This document shows, one piece after another, positions 34,101-43,113 of a DNA stretch of 46,825 nucleotides. The notes beneath the pieces are model-generated. The model did not search any database. It saw only the letters and a program-made list of their open reading frames with translations, and was not told the DNA's origin. Every line of letters begins with the position of its first letter. Position 1 is the stretch's first letter. The stretch is from an uncultured Lachnospiraceae bacterium (GTDB lineage Bacteria > Bacillota > Clostridia > Lachnospirales > Lachnospiraceae), in assembly GCA_944383835.1 (NCBI GenBank), contig CALWRE010000042.1:1-46825 (forward strand), read 5' to 3'. The position numbers and the translations under genes are program-made.

Positions 34101-34712
34101 TACCGCGACGTCAATGAGCGCTATACCTTCCTGAAGGGACAGCACGAGGACCTGACCGAGGCCAAGCAGTCCCTGGAAAAGATCATAGAAGAACTGGACG
34201 AGGGGATGCGCCGCCAGTTCACCGAGAAATTCAAAGAGATTCAAAGGGAGTTCAACACCGTATTCCGGGAGCTCTTCGGCGGAGGACAGGGTACGCTGAG
34301 TCTTCTCGAAGACGAGGATATCCTGACGGCCGGGGTGCAGATCAACGCCCAGCCTCCGGGCAAAAAGCTGCAGAATATGATGCAGCTGTCCGGCGGCGAG
34401 AAGGCCCTGACCGCCATCAGCCTGCTTTTTGCGATACAGAATCTGAAGCCCTCGCCTTTCTGCCTACTAGACGAGATCGAGGCGGCTCTGGACGATATCA
34501 ATGTGGATCGGTTCGCCAGCTATCTGGGCAAGCTCACCGATCACACCCAGTTTATCTTGATTAGTCACCGGCGCGGCACGATGCTGCGGGCGGACAGGCT
34601 TTATGGAATTACGATGCAGGAAAAGGGAGTCTCCACCCTGGTCAGCGTCAACCTGACGGAAGAGGAGGAGACGAAGGAGGAAACCATGCAGCAGAAAGGA
34701 GAAGGAGCATGA
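31119..34712 (+). CDS. smc: chromosome segregation protein SMC
   Basis: 1197 residues, a standard length. The ATPase head is split: Walker A GPNGSGKSN at about 31-39, the C-terminal signature LSGGEKALTAISLLFA, and Walker B CLLDEIEAALDD. Two long coiled coils (about 170-500 and 670-1020) flank a hinge (about 515-660) with the conserved LGGSIQNVV and GGSLTGG segments. It loads and compacts origin-proximal DNA with ScpA/ScpB, which are not in the window. It is coupled to rnc (2-bp gap) and ftsY (4-bp overlap). Confidence 0.98.
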   Translation: MYLKRIEVSGFKSFANRMNLDFTDGITCIVGPNGSGKSNVADAVRWVLGEQSAKQLRGSNMQDVIFSGTENRKPQGMAYVAITMDNRDRSLAVDCDEVTVSRRVYRSGESEYMMNGAACRLRDIQELFYDTGIGKEGYSIIGQGQIDRIVSGRPEERRELLDEAAGIVKFKKRKAYTIKKLENEEANLVRVSDILSELEKQVGPLEKQAEKAREYLRLRDELRSYDVRHFFLESEANEKRIAETEKNSEIVRSQLAEARNTADQWKERYEEMIRAAEELNRQIDERRDQITQAGIQKENLEGQIKLLEEQIHSEEINDEHYGSRMRSILEQLHAHEEERGGFETQKEEIGKELADRTGRQNEKDGQVKGLDEEIRRLETEVEQKKQGIIDTLNEKADVGVRMQRYNTLLEQASSRQAQIHAQLLRIKSEMETWQNALEEQKKAREALEKRLAEINEEGTQAAQALAGQERKVAGLRQELTEAERRTQGFAARLESLKNIAERYEGYGNSVRRVMEVKDRHPDIVGVVADLLQSDRKYETAIETALGGSIQNVVTRTEACAKDLIAYLKKNKYGRATFLPLESIRSSGEFRERGALSEPGAIGLADSLVRVKEGCEPLARYLLGRVLVVDHIDHALAIARKYHYSLRMVTLEGELLSAGGSLTGGAFKNSSNLLGRKREIDELTRELTDSQRLRDELKEKLAAAAAEETARREDVARLTQEAGECRLQINTAAMSEKQAQDKYGEMAGSDGELKKEAASLEGQRAQIEVSRTELEKEAASLEERNLESEETVQSHTGRLAQLKQEREAAAAELSELKISVGELTSRDRFLTENIARLDREAEALREENVSLEEGVRRSRESVAQKQEQIAKTREGLAELAASCAVWNQEAAALTERKEREAAGQKEFIDKREALLEEVNRLDKESFRLDGQMEKLAEQKESLINYLWNEYELTPVAARAFDQAEEESPSKIRDHIQELKKTIRALGDVNVGAIEEYRDVNERYTFLKGQHEDLTEAKQSLEKIIEELDEGMRRQFTEKFKEIQREFNTVFRELFGGGQGTLSLLEDEDILTAGVQINAQPPGKKLQNMMQLSGGEKALTAISLLFAIQNLKPSPFCLLDEIEAALDDINVDRFASYLGKLTDHTQFILISHRRGTMLRADRLYGITMQEKGVSTLVSVNLTEEEETKEETMQQKGEGA

Positions 34713-35638
34713 GCGAGGAAAAGAAAGGCTTTTTCAGCCGGCTGAAGGCCGGCCTTGCCAAGACGAGAAATAATATCGTTTCCAGCGTGGATGCGATTTT
34801 CAGCGGTTTTTCGGAGATCAACGACGATTTTTACGATGAAATCGAGGAAACCCTGATCATGGGCGACCTGGGGGTAAAGACCACCGAGGAGATCATCGAG
34901 GATCTGAAAAAACGGGTCAAAGAGGAAAAGATCAAGGATCCGGCCCAGTGCCGCCAGATGCTGATCGATTCCATCAGCGCCCAGATGGATCTGGGCGAGA
35001 ACGCCTATGAGTTTGAAAACCGTCCGTCTGTGATCCTGATCGTGGGAGTCAACGGGGTGGGAAAAACCACTTCCATCGGAAAGCTGGCCTCCCAGCTGAA
35101 GGGCCAGGGGAAGAAGGTGCTTCTGGCGGCGGCCGATACCTTCCGGGCGGCGGCCACCGAGCAGCTGGGAGAATGGGCCGTCCGCGCCGGCGTGGATATG
35201 ATCAGCGGTCAGGAGGGTTCCGACCCGGCGGCCGTGGTCTACGACGCGGTGAACGCGGCCAAATCCCGCCATGCCGACGTGCTGATCTGCGATACGGCCG
35301 GCCGCCTGCACAATAAGAAAAACCTGATGGAAGAGTTAAAGAAGATCAACCGGGTGATTGACCGGGAGTATCCCGACGCTTATAAGGAGACCCTGGTGGT
35401 CCTGGACGGCACCACCGGCCAGAACGCCCTGGTGCAGGCCAGGCAGTTCATGGAGGCCGCGCCGATCACCGGCATCATCCTTACGAAGCTGGACGGGACG
35501 GCCAAGGGCGGGGTTGCGGTGGCGATCCAGTCGGAGCTGAAGATTCCGGTCAAATACGTGGGCGTCGGCGAGAAGATCGACGACCTGCAGAAATTCAACG
35601 CCCATCAGTTTGTAACAGCCCTCTTCGAGAGAGAATAA
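34709..35638 (+). CDS. ftsY: signal recognition particle receptor FtsY
   Basis: 309 residues, SRP GTPase. After a short N-terminal part (no long acidic A domain, as in many Firmicutes) come the N domain and the GTPase domain. G1 is GVNGVGKTTSIGKLA, followed by DTFRAAATEQL, DTAGRLHNKKNLMEEL and TKLDGTAKGG. It docks SRP-ribosome complexes at the membrane. The start overlaps the smc stop region by 4 bp (ATGA). The hydrogenase gene follows at 24 bp without a terminator. Confidence 0.97.
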   Translation: MSEEKKGFFSRLKAGLAKTRNNIVSSVDAIFSGFSEINDDFYDEIEETLIMGDLGVKTTEEIIEDLKKRVKEEKIKDPAQCRQMLIDSISAQMDLGENAYEFENRPSVILIVGVNGVGKTTSIGKLASQLKGQGKKVLLAAADTFRAAATEQLGEWAVRAGVDMISGQEGSDPAAVVYDAVNAAKSRHADVLICDTAGRLHNKKNLMEELKKINRVIDREYPDAYKETLVVLDGTTGQNALVQARQFMEAAPITGIILTKLDGTAKGGVAVAIQSELKIPVKYVGVGEKIDDLQKFNAHQFVTALFERE

Positions 35639-35662
35639 GAGAGGAGAGAACAGGAGCAGGAT

Positions 35663-37192
35663 ATGAGAGGAATCGAGACGCGTATTCAGCTGATTCGCCA
35701 CCAGGTCTTTACCGAGGTGGCTCGAATGGCTTATCAGGCGGAAAAACCGGTGAAGGAACAGATTGAAAAGCTGCCCTACAAGATCATTCCGGGGGAGATT
35801 GCGAATTTCCGCAACGATGTTTTCCTGGAGAGGGCCATCGTCGGCGAGAGGCTGCGCCTGGCCATGGGCCTGCCCTGCCGCGGGGCCGGGGAGCAGGCGC
35901 CGATCTCCGAGGGGATCGAGGCCGCCGACAAGCCGGAGACCTACTATACCCCTCCCCTTATCAATGTGATCAAAGTTGCCTGCAACGCCTGCCCGGAGAA
36001 GAGGGTCATGGTCACCTCCGGCTGTATGGGCTGCCTGGCCCATCCCTGCGTGGAGGTCTGTCCGAAAGACGCCGTCCGCATCGACCGCACCATCGGCAAG
36101 GCTGCGATTGACACGGAAAAGTGCATCAAATGCGGCCGCTGCGCCCAGGCCTGCAGCTATCACGCGATTATCGTACAGGAGAGGCCCTGCGCCGCGGCCT
36201 GCGGGATGAACGCCATTCATTCGGACGAGCAGGGAAAGGCGGATATCGATTATGACAAATGCGTTTCCTGCGGGATGTGCCTGGTCAACTGTCCTTTCGG
36301 CGCCATCGCGGACAAGTCGCAGATTTTCCAGGTGATCCGGGAGATACAGTCCGGCGAGCAGGTTTATGCGGCGGTGGCTCCCGCATTCGTTGGCCAGTTC
36401 GGGCCCAAGGTGACGGCGGGCAAGCTGCGTACCGCTATCAAGGAGCTGGGATTTGCCGACGTCTTTGAGGTGGCGATGGGAGCGGATTTGTGCGCGGTGC
36501 AGGAGGCGGAGGATTTCCTGGAGAACGTGCCGGAGAAGCTGCCTTTCATGGCCACGTCCTGCTGCCCGGCCTGGGCGGCCATGGCGAAGAAAGCTTTTCC
36601 GGATTACGCCAACTGCGTTTCGATGGCCCTGACGCCGATGACCCTGACGGCCAGACTGATCAAGCACACCCGTCCGGGGGCGAAGGTGGTGTTTATCGGC
36701 CCCTGCTCGGCGAAAAAGCTGGAGGCCATGGACGAGGCGGTTCGCAGCGAGGTGGACTTTGTATTGACCTTTGAGGAGATGGCCGGGATTTTTGACGCCC
36801 GCGGCATCGATCTGGACGCCATCGAGGATCTGCCCGGAGGGGTCAATGATTCCTCCGCCGACGGCCGCGGCTTTGCGGTATCCGGCGGCGTGGCGCGGGC
36901 GGTGACGGATGTGATTCGGAAGAAATGTCCGGAGAGGGAGGTGCAGGTGGCCTGTGCGGAAGGGCTGGATGCGTGCCGCAAGCTGATGGCTATGGCCAAG
37001 GCCGGCAAGTATCCCGGTTACCTTCTGGAAGGGATGGCCTGCCCCGGCGGCTGCGTCGCCGGAGCGGGAACCATACAGCCGATCCCCAAATCCCAGGCGG
37101 CGGTCAAAGGCTATGCCGCAGGGGCCAGCCATCAGACGGCAGATCAGACCGAATGCATCGGCGAATTGGAAAACCTGGTCAACAATTTCTAA
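35663..37192 (+). CDS. monomeric [FeFe] hydrogenase, group-B type
   Basis: 509 residues, soluble. The N-terminal half is cysteine-rich with at least two ferredoxin-type sets (CIKCGRCAQAC and CVSCGMCLVNC) and an extra cluster region (CMGCLAHPCVEVC). The H-cluster motifs are all present: TSCCPAW (Cys300/301), GPCSAKKLE (Cys348) and GMACPGGCVAGAG (Cys460, Cys464). TSCCP rather than TSCSP is typical of group B enzymes. It probably evolves or senses H2 with ferredoxin during fermentation. Maturases HydEFG are not in the window. It lies 24 bp after ftsY, so it may ride on that transcript. Confidence 0.92.
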   Translation: MRGIETRIQLIRHQVFTEVARMAYQAEKPVKEQIEKLPYKIIPGEIANFRNDVFLERAIVGERLRLAMGLPCRGAGEQAPISEGIEAADKPETYYTPPLINVIKVACNACPEKRVMVTSGCMGCLAHPCVEVCPKDAVRIDRTIGKAAIDTEKCIKCGRCAQACSYHAIIVQERPCAAACGMNAIHSDEQGKADIDYDKCVSCGMCLVNCPFGAIADKSQIFQVIREIQSGEQVYAAVAPAFVGQFGPKVTAGKLRTAIKELGFADVFEVAMGADLCAVQEAEDFLENVPEKLPFMATSCCPAWAAMAKKAFPDYANCVSMALTPMTLTARLIKHTRPGAKVVFIGPCSAKKLEAMDEAVRSEVDFVLTFEEMAGIFDARGIDLDAIEDLPGGVNDSSADGRGFAVSGGVARAVTDVIRKKCPEREVQVACAEGLDACRKLMAMAKAGKYPGYLLEGMACPGGCVAGAGTIQPIPKSQAAVKGYAAGASHQTADQTECIGELENLVNNF

Positions 37193-37206
37193 TGCTAAGT
37201 CTAATC

Positions 37207-38214
37207 TTACAGCAGATGGATCCGGCGCTCCTCGCAGGCGGCCCGCATTTCATCGGGCCATTCGCTGGCCTGGACCTCGCCGATATGGGCCCGGTCCAGA
37301 AGGAGCATGCACAGGCGGGACTGGCCGATGCCGCCGCCGATGGTATAGGGGAGTTCCCCGTTTAGGAGCATCTGGTGGAAGGGCAGCCGGAGGCGGTCGC
37401 TGCAGCCGGCCTTCTCACACTGGAGGCGCAGGCTTTCTTCATCCACGCGGATGCCCATGCTGGAGATTTCCAGGGCGCAGTCCAAAAGGTCGTACCAGAA
37501 CAGGATATCTCCGTTCAGATGCCAGTCGTCGTAGTCGGGCGCTCGGCCGTCGTGAGGCTTTCCGTCGGAAAGCGTATCGCCGATATGCATCAGAAAGACG
37601 CAGCCGTATTCCCGCGTAATGGCATTTTCCCGCTCCCTGGGCGTAAGAAGGGGGTAGCGTTCCAAAAGCTCTTCGGTGGTCACGAAGGTGATTTCATCGG
37701 GGAGCTTTTTTACGGCCTGGGGATATTTGTACCAGACCTCATGCTCCATATGCTTGATGACCTTGAAGATCTGGCGGACGACGGATTTTAAGGTTTCCTC
37801 ATTGCGGTCCTCATAGCGGATCACCTTCTCCCAGTCCCACTGATCCACATAGCAGGAGTGCAGATTGTCCAGCTCCTCGTCCCGGCGGATGGCGTTCATA
37901 TTGGTGTAGAGGCCCTCGCCGACGGAAAAGCCGTAGCGGGCCAGGGCCATCCGTTTCCATTTGGCCAGGGAGTGGACCACCTCGACGGTCTCCCTGCCGA
38001 TCCCTTTCAAATCAAAGGAGACCGGACGCTCCACCCCGTTTAGATCGTCGTTTAAGCCGGAGTCCCGGCGCACGAAGAGGGGAGCGGAGATCCGCTCCAG
38101 ATTCATCTCCCGGCCGAACTCCTTCTGGAAGGTGTCGCGGATGTACTTGATGGCGGCCTCCGTCTCCCGGACCGAGAGACGGGGATCGTAGTTTTCCGGT
38201 AAGATCAGCTTCAT
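37207..38214 (-). CDS. asnA: aspartate-ammonia ligase AsnA
   Basis: 335 residues. Makes asparagine from aspartate, ammonia and ATP; class II aminoacyl-tRNA-synthetase-like fold. Family marks are [46 protein letters not shown] and the C-terminal [14 protein letters not shown] motif. The start at 38214 overlaps the rqcH stop (ATGA) and has GGAGGAA upstream; the frame is open further upstream but runs into rqcH. The two minus-strand genes form an operon. Confidence 0.96.
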   Translation of the reverse strand: MKLILPENYDPRLSVRETEAAIKYIRDTFQKEFGREMNLERISAPLFVRRDSGLNDDLNGVERPVSFDLKGIGRETVEVVHSLAKWKRMALARYGFSVGEGLYTNMNAIRRDEELDNLHSCYVDQWDWEKVIRYEDRNEETLKSVVRQIFKVIKHMEHEVWYKYPQAVKKLPDEITFVTTEELLERYPLLTPRERENAITREYGCVFLMHIGDTLSDGKPHDGRAPDYDDWHLNGDILFWYDLLDCALEISSMGIRVDEESLRLQCEKAGCSDRLRLPFHQMLLNGELPYTIGGGIGQSRLCMLLLDRAHIGEVQASEWPDEMRAACEERRIHLL

Positions 38215-39989
38215 TGCACTTCCTCCAATCCATCGATATTTGCGGGGGCCATCAGGGAATAGTTGGTGTGGTAGATCACGAAGCCAGGCTTGCCTCCGGC
38301 CCCCTTCTTTACTTCCTTTCGCTTCACGTAGTCGACTTCCACCTTGTCGTTTCCCCTGCCCTTTGAGTAATAGGCGGCCAGCCTTCCCGCTTCCAGGAAG
38401 GTGCGGTCGGGCAGCTCCTTCCCCTCGGTCTTTACAATGACGTGGGAGCCGGGGATGCCCTTGGCGTGAAACCACCAGTCGCCGCCGTCGGCCATCTGGA
38501 AGGTGACTTCCTCGTTCTGGTAATTGTTCTTGCCCACGTACATATGGAAACCGTCGCTGGAGAGGTAGTGGAGGGGTTTGTTCACCGTCCGCTTTTCCTT
38601 CTTGCCTCCCTTGTAGCCGGGGCCGCGCTTGCCCTGGGACCGCTTCTTCATATAGCCGAACTGCTGCAGCTCCTCCTTGATCTGGGAGAGGTCGGCCTCG
38701 GTGCGGGCGATATCCAGGGCGGCGGAGATGGATTCCAGATGGGCCGTCTCCTCGGCCGTCTCCTGAATCAGCTGGGACAGGGCCTCGTAGGTGCGCTTCT
38801 GCTTATTGTACTTTTCAAAATACCGGGCGGCGTTGGCGGCGGCGTCCAGGTCGGGATCCAGAGGAATCTGGATCTCTTTGCCGTCGTCGTAGTAGTTGGG
38901 GGCGACAAGCTCCTTTGCTCCCTCCGGCAGGCTGTAACCGTAGGTGTGGATCAGCTCGCCGTAGACCCGGAATTTATCCCGCTTCTCGGTGTCTTTTAAT
39001 TGTTTTTTCTGCAGCTCATATTTCTTTATATTCCGTTCCAGGGCGTTGGAGACGATTTTTCGCAGATCCGCCGATTTCTGATGGATGCGGGTGGCGGCGC
39101 TGCGGGCCGCGTAAAAGGTTTCCAGCACCTGGCTGATGGTGTCGTATTCTTCCTCCATATAGAGGCCGGAGTCGGTCAGATGGGTCAGGCGCAGGGAGGA
39201 AAACTCCTGGGGCGTTCCGGCGCGGCTTACGATATTGGGGGTAAAGAGGCCGTCCTTTATATCCTCCATGATCCGGCGAAGGGTCCCGTAGAGATGCTCC
39301 TTCTCCGCATCGGAAAGGCCGGCGGCCGGCAGGTCGGAATCGATGCCGGCCCGGTAGCAGATTTCTTCGGCGGTCAGGGGGCTCAGTCCCGTCAGCGTCG
39401 TGTAGAGGGCCTTGGAGCAGGGGACGGGGCGGGAGGCCGTTTCCGCAAAAAAGACCTCGCGGGACAGGGAGAGGGGATCCTTTTTATCCATCGTATTGGG
39501 GATGAAATAAGGGCGGCCCGGCAGCACCTCCCGCAGGGAGCTCACCGTGGCCGGAATCCGCTTAATGCTGTCGATGATCCGGTCCTCCTCGTCGCAGAAA
39601 ATCAGGTTGCTGTGCTTGCCCATCAGTTCAATGATCAGCTTTTTATGGCGCACATCGCCCAGCTCATCCAGATGCTCCACGGTGAAAATCAGGATGCGCT
39701 CCAGACCGGGCTGGCTGACGCCGGTGATCCGCCCGCCTCCGATGTGCTTGCGCAGCAGCATGCAGAAGCCGGGGGCCGCGGCGGGACTGGGCCGGTTGGC
39801 CTCGGTGAAATACACGTAGGGGAGACTTGCGCTGGCGCACAGGGCCAGCCGGTACTGCTCGTTGGCCCCCTTTATCGTCAGCAGCAGCTCGTCGCTCTCT
39901 GGCTGGGCGATCTTGCTGATACGCCCGCCCAGGATGCGGTCTTCTATTTCCTTTCGCAGATTGGCTACTGCGATTCCGTCTAATGCCAT
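38211..39989 (-). CDS. rqcH: RqcH (Rqc2/NEMF homologue, NFACT protein)
   Basis: 592 residues. Binds stalled 50S-peptidyl-tRNA complexes and recruits tRNA(Ala) to add C-terminal alanine tails; formerly called fibronectin-binding protein A. The NFACT-N domain starts [14 protein letters not shown] and has [12 protein letters not shown] and [18 protein letters not shown]. Coiled coils span about 290-450. The C-terminal NFACT-R domain has [15 protein letters not shown] and [10 protein letters not shown] basic lysine-rich linker ([19 protein letters not shown]) precedes it. Ribosome site AAGGAGG. Followed by asnA with a 4-bp overlap. Confidence 0.95.
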   Translation of the reverse strand: MALDGIAVANLRKEIEDRILGGRISKIAQPESDELLLTIKGANEQYRLALCASASLPYVYFTEANRPSPAAAPGFCMLLRKHIGGGRITGVSQPGLERILIFTVEHLDELGDVRHKKLIIELMGKHSNLIFCDEEDRIIDSIKRIPATVSSLREVLPGRPYFIPNTMDKKDPLSLSREVFFAETASRPVPCSKALYTTLTGLSPLTAEEICYRAGIDSDLPAAGLSDAEKEHLYGTLRRIMEDIKDGLFTPNIVSRAGTPQEFSSLRLTHLTDSGLYMEEEYDTISQVLETFYAARSAATRIHQKSADLRKIVSNALERNIKKYELQKKQLKDTEKRDKFRVYGELIHTYGYSLPEGAKELVAPNYYDDGKEIQIPLDPDLDAAANAARYFEKYNKQKRTYEALSQLIQETAEETAHLESISAALDIARTEADLSQIKEELQQFGYMKKRSQGKRGPGYKGGKKEKRTVNKPLHYLSSDGFHMYVGKNNYQNEEVTFQMADGGDWWFHAKGIPGSHVIVKTEGKELPDRTFLEAGRLAAYYSKGRGNDKVEVDYVKRKEVKKGAGGKPGFVIYHTNYSLMAPANIDGLEEVQ

Positions 39990-40027
39990 AGATATCCTCC
40001 TTTGTCCGGTTATATGATAGAATCCGT

Positions 40028-40045
40028 TCTTTTACTCGTAAAAGA
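40028..40045. promoter_or_regulatory. palindrome between tetR remnant and rqcH
   Basis: TCTTTTACTCGTAAAAGA has 8-nt complementary arms around a 2-nt centre. It overlaps the end of the tetR-like frame and lies 39 bp upstream of the rqcH start. Could be a regulator site or short hairpin. Confidence 0.4.
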
Positions 40046-40562
40046 GAAAAGAAGGGAGAAGACAGATGAGCTCGCTGGCTATTTCCTGCGGATTTTCCCG
40101 GCATCCGCCGCTTAGCCAGCTGGAAATCATCATGGTAGTCCCCGCCGCGGCATAGCGCAGGGAGCGCAGCTGTTTTGGGGGGATTTCATTCTTTTGTGCG
40201 GTTTTTGCATATCAGTAGAAAAGATTTAAAATCATGTTATAATAGATATAAAATAACTCGCTGTATTCATTGTGGCAGAGGCTGGTGCTCCAATAAGCGT
40301 CTTTGGTCACCTGCAGGAGAGCCGTTAATTTATCCGGAGTGATCGAAATACTGTCGTTCTCCAGGAATATCCGATCTACTTCCAGTGAAATTGCCTGATT
40401 GAGCAGGTCGTATTTATCTTTAAAAAGGCGATAAAACTGGCTGCGTGAAATGCCGGATTTTGCAAGAATTTCACGGACGGTTATTTTATGGATATTCCGG
40501 GTTTTCAACAACTCAAGCAGCGACTGGCATACTTTTTGCTTAGTGGATACCGATTTTTCCAT
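40032..40562 (-). pseudogene. TetR-family regulator interrupted by an in-frame TGA
   Basis: The frame from 40562 gives 116 residues: a normal TetR DNA-binding domain (ITVREILAKSGISRSQFYRLF) and half of the ligand domain, ending LNLFY at TGA (40214-40212). The same frame then stays open for 59 more codons to TAA at 40034-40032. It encodes a typical TetR C-terminus (LRYAAAGTTMMISSWLSGG, then PQEIASELICLLP). Read through, the protein would be about 176 residues, a normal length. A TGG-to-TGA nonsense change is the simplest cause. A truncated repressor, sequencing error or recoding are alternatives. It is divergent from the MFS gene it presumably controls. Confidence 0.8.
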
Positions 40563-40608
40563 TATGGGACAAATCCTTTCATTTGTTTCTTGTGAGTCGT
40601 ATGGCGAT

Positions 40609-40637
40609 ATTGTAAAATAAATTCGGAATTCCTGCAA
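40609..40637 (-). promoter_or_regulatory. promoter of the tetR-like gene
   Basis: Minus strand -35 TTGCAG (40637-40632), 17-bp spacer, -10 TACAAT (40614-40609). The 8-bp palindrome GGAATTCC (40625-40632) lies in the spacer and may be part of the repressor site. Confidence 0.55.
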
Positions 40638-40675
40638 GATAAAAAGATGTTTTTGCATAAGCAAGGAGGAAAAAT

Positions 40676-42064
40676 ATGTTGCACAAATCAAAACAAAAAA
40701 GGGGCTACAGTACGTCGCAGCTGGTCATTGCCAGCCTGGGTTTTGGCGCGGTTATGGTTTTCTGGACCATCTACAATTCCTTTGTCCCCCTGATTCTGGA
40801 TTATAAGCTGAACAACCTGGGAGCCATTATATTGCCGGCTGTGCTCATTTCTCCCCTCACCGGCTTTATTATGACCATCGATAACTTTTTCGGCCTGATT
40901 TTCCAGCCGGTGTTCGGACGCAGATCCGACCATATGCGTTCCCGCTTTGGCAAGCGGATGCCCTATCTGATCGTCGGCATCCCGGTATGCGCTGTCCTGT
41001 TCATCCTGATTCCTTTAATGGGGCGGATTGAGGGGCTGACCGGCATCCTGCTGATGATGCTTGTCATCATCGCCTTTAACTTTGTCATGTCCACCTGGAG
41101 GGCTCCCTGCGTGGCTATCATGCCGGATATCGTGCCGCCCGAGTACCAGAGCGATGGGAACGCCATCGTAAATATGATGGCGGCGGTGGCTACGATCATC
41201 GCTTCGATGGCGGCTACGATCCTGAGCGCCATGGGCTTTGGCGAAGCCATCGATTCCGGGGATTATCTCTCCGTCTTCGTCTTTGGCGCGATTATCTGCG
41301 TGCTGTTTCTGATTATCCTGCTGACTTTGGTGCGCTGGCCGGACAACCGGGGAGAGAAAATCGCTGCGGCGCAGAAGCAGCAGAAGGAAAAGAAGGAATC
41401 CCTGCTCCATCTGAATCTGCCGTCGGACGTGAAGCGGAGCATGTTTATCATGATGCTCGCCCTGGTGTGCATCTCCGGGGCCAGCGACGGCTTCAGCACC
41501 TACTTTACCCTTTATGCGACCGAGCTGATGGGGATGAATGCGACGCGGGCCACGCTGGTGCGCACCGTTGCTACCTTGGGCGGCGTGCTGATTGCGGTTC
41601 CCGCCGGCGTCATGGGGCGCAAGCTGGGGCGCAAGAAGACCATTACCATCGGTCTGGCGGTCGTGGCGATCTGCCATTTGCTGATGCTTTTGATCCCGTA
41701 TACGGATATAACCTCCGTGGACGCTGTTCTGGCGGTTCTGAACTTCATCTACGCGGCGGGCTTTATCCTGGTCAATATCAACACCCTGCCGATTATGCTG
41801 GCTATCGGCGGAAAAGAACGCTTCGGCGCCTTTACCGGCTATTACTATACGGCCACCTTTACGGCGGCGGTGATATGCCCGACGCTCATCGGCTTTTTAA
41901 TCGGCCTCACCGGCGACAACTATAATATGCTGCAGGTCTTTTGCCTGGTCGCCATGGTTTTGGCCATCTTCCTGGTCGCCAACGTCAAGCACGGCGAGAG
42001 CATGAGCGAGGAAGACGAGGCGGCCCTGGAAAAGGCAGTGGAAGCGGCGGAGCTAGAGGAATAA
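40676..42064 (+). CDS. MFS transporter (SLC45/GPH-like)
   Basis: 462 residues, about twelve membrane helices. The loop motif FGRRSDHMRSRFGKRMPYL after helix 2 is typical of sugar-cation symporter-like MFS/GPH proteins. A basic central loop follows helix 6 (AAAQKQQKEKKE) and the C-terminus is acidic. The substrate is unknown. Its neighbour downstream is a glycerophosphodiesterase (33-bp gap), so a glycerophosphodiester or a sugar conjugate is possible. The divergent, interrupted tetR gene is its likely regulator. Ribosome site AAGGAGG. Confidence 0.88.
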   Translation: MLHKSKQKRGYSTSQLVIASLGFGAVMVFWTIYNSFVPLILDYKLNNLGAIILPAVLISPLTGFIMTIDNFFGLIFQPVFGRRSDHMRSRFGKRMPYLIVGIPVCAVLFILIPLMGRIEGLTGILLMMLVIIAFNFVMSTWRAPCVAIMPDIVPPEYQSDGNAIVNMMAAVATIIASMAATILSAMGFGEAIDSGDYLSVFVFGAIICVLFLIILLTLVRWPDNRGEKIAAAQKQQKEKKESLLHLNLPSDVKRSMFIMMLALVCISGASDGFSTYFTLYATELMGMNATRATLVRTVATLGGVLIAVPAGVMGRKLGRKKTITIGLAVVAICHLLMLLIPYTDITSVDAVLAVLNFIYAAGFILVNINTLPIMLAIGGKERFGAFTGYYYTATFTAAVICPTLIGFLIGLTGDNYNMLQVFCLVAMVLAIFLVANVKHGESMSEEDEAALEKAVEAAELEE

Positions 42065-42097
42065 AAGGAAGAATAATTTCCCGGAAGGAGGATAAAG

Positions 42098-43075
42098 ATG
42101 ACTTATATTGTTGCACACCGCGGCGCCTGCTATTTCGCCCCGGAAAATACCCTTGCCGCATTCCGCAAGGCCATCGAGATGGGGGCCGACGGTATCGAGA
42201 CCGACGTGCAGCTGACCGCTGACCGGAAGATGGTCATTCACCACAATTATTCGGTGGACGGTACGGCAGGCGTCCCCGGCAAAATCGCCGACATGACCCT
42301 GGCAGAACTCAAACAGCTGGATTTCGGCAGCCATAAGGGGCCGGAGTTTGCAGGAGAGCGGATCGCCACTCTGGACGAATGCCTGGAGACGGTGCGTCCC
42401 CTGAAGGTGGTAAACATAGAACTGAAGGCCCCGGTAGACCGCACGATTCCCTATGTGGAGATGGTGGTGGAGGCGATTCAGGCCCACGATATGGTGGAGC
42501 AGACGCTGATCTCCGCTTTTGACCACAGCCTGCTGGCCCAGGTAAAAAAGCTGTGCCCGAAGCTGCGGGTAGGAGCCTTGACCATGGCTTCGTCCATGGC
42601 GGAGAGCCCGCTGTTTGCGGCGGTGGCAAAGGCTGTGCCGGAGAGCAAGCCCTTGTCGCAGATTGCTTTGGAAGATCTGACCCTGCCGCAGGAGATCCTC
42701 TCCGGCATGGGAAATGTGGATATAGTGGCAAAGAATCCGCAGGCCGTGATCCTGGAGCTGATTCACAGCTGCGCGGCCCTGCTGCCGGAGGGGGCGGTCA
42801 TGCCGGATGCCGTGGCATGGCTCGGGAAGCAGAGGGATCTGGTGAGCTATGTGAAGAGCCTGGATTTTCAGCTGGATTATCTGCACCCGGAGTATCATTC
42901 GGTGCTGCAGGATGAGACCTTGGTTCCCCGGCTGGCGGCCCTGGGCGTGGGCGTAAGCCCTTATACGCCGGATGCGCCGCAGGAGCTGGAAACCCTTTAT
43001 CATGCGGGCTGCTACAGTATTATTACCAATCGTCCGGATATCCTGCTGGATATGAGAAAGAAAGAAGCCCACTAG
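42098..43075 (+). CDS. glycerophosphodiester phosphodiesterase, GDPD family
   Basis: 325 residues, cytoplasmic (no signal peptide). Splits glycerophosphodiesters into glycerol-3-phosphate and an alcohol. The N-terminal catalytic set is intact: AHRGACYFAPENT, then GADGIETDVQLT with the metal Glu/Asp, and VIHHN. VNIELKAP adds the second metal Glu. The barrel closes with SPYTPDAPQEL and SIITNRPD. Related to UgpQ and GlpQ. The C-terminal half (about 165-265) is longer and less conserved than UgpQ (about 250 residues), so an inserted segment is likely. Ribosome site AAGGAGG. Confidence 0.92.
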   Translation: MTYIVAHRGACYFAPENTLAAFRKAIEMGADGIETDVQLTADRKMVIHHNYSVDGTAGVPGKIADMTLAELKQLDFGSHKGPEFAGERIATLDECLETVRPLKVVNIELKAPVDRTIPYVEMVVEAIQAHDMVEQTLISAFDHSLLAQVKKLCPKLRVGALTMASSMAESPLFAAVAKAVPESKPLSQIALEDLTLPQEILSGMGNVDIVAKNPQAVILELIHSCAALLPEGAVMPDAVAWLGKQRDLVSYVKSLDFQLDYLHPEYHSVLQDETLVPRLAALGVGVSPYTPDAPQELETLYHAGCYSIITNRPDILLDMRKKEAH

Positions 43076-43113
43076 GAAAAATCTGCGTAACAGAGGACGG
43101 GAGAGGAGGGGAG

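Noticed and set aside
40066-40155. A 29-codon plus-strand frame with a fair ribosome site
   Set aside because: It lies opposite the C-terminal part of the interrupted tetR gene and has no recognisable features.
40212-40214. The tetR TGA as a selenocysteine codon
   Set aside because: No selenoprotein homologue is known to me in the TetR family and no clear hairpin follows within the first bases. A Trp codon mutation is simpler.
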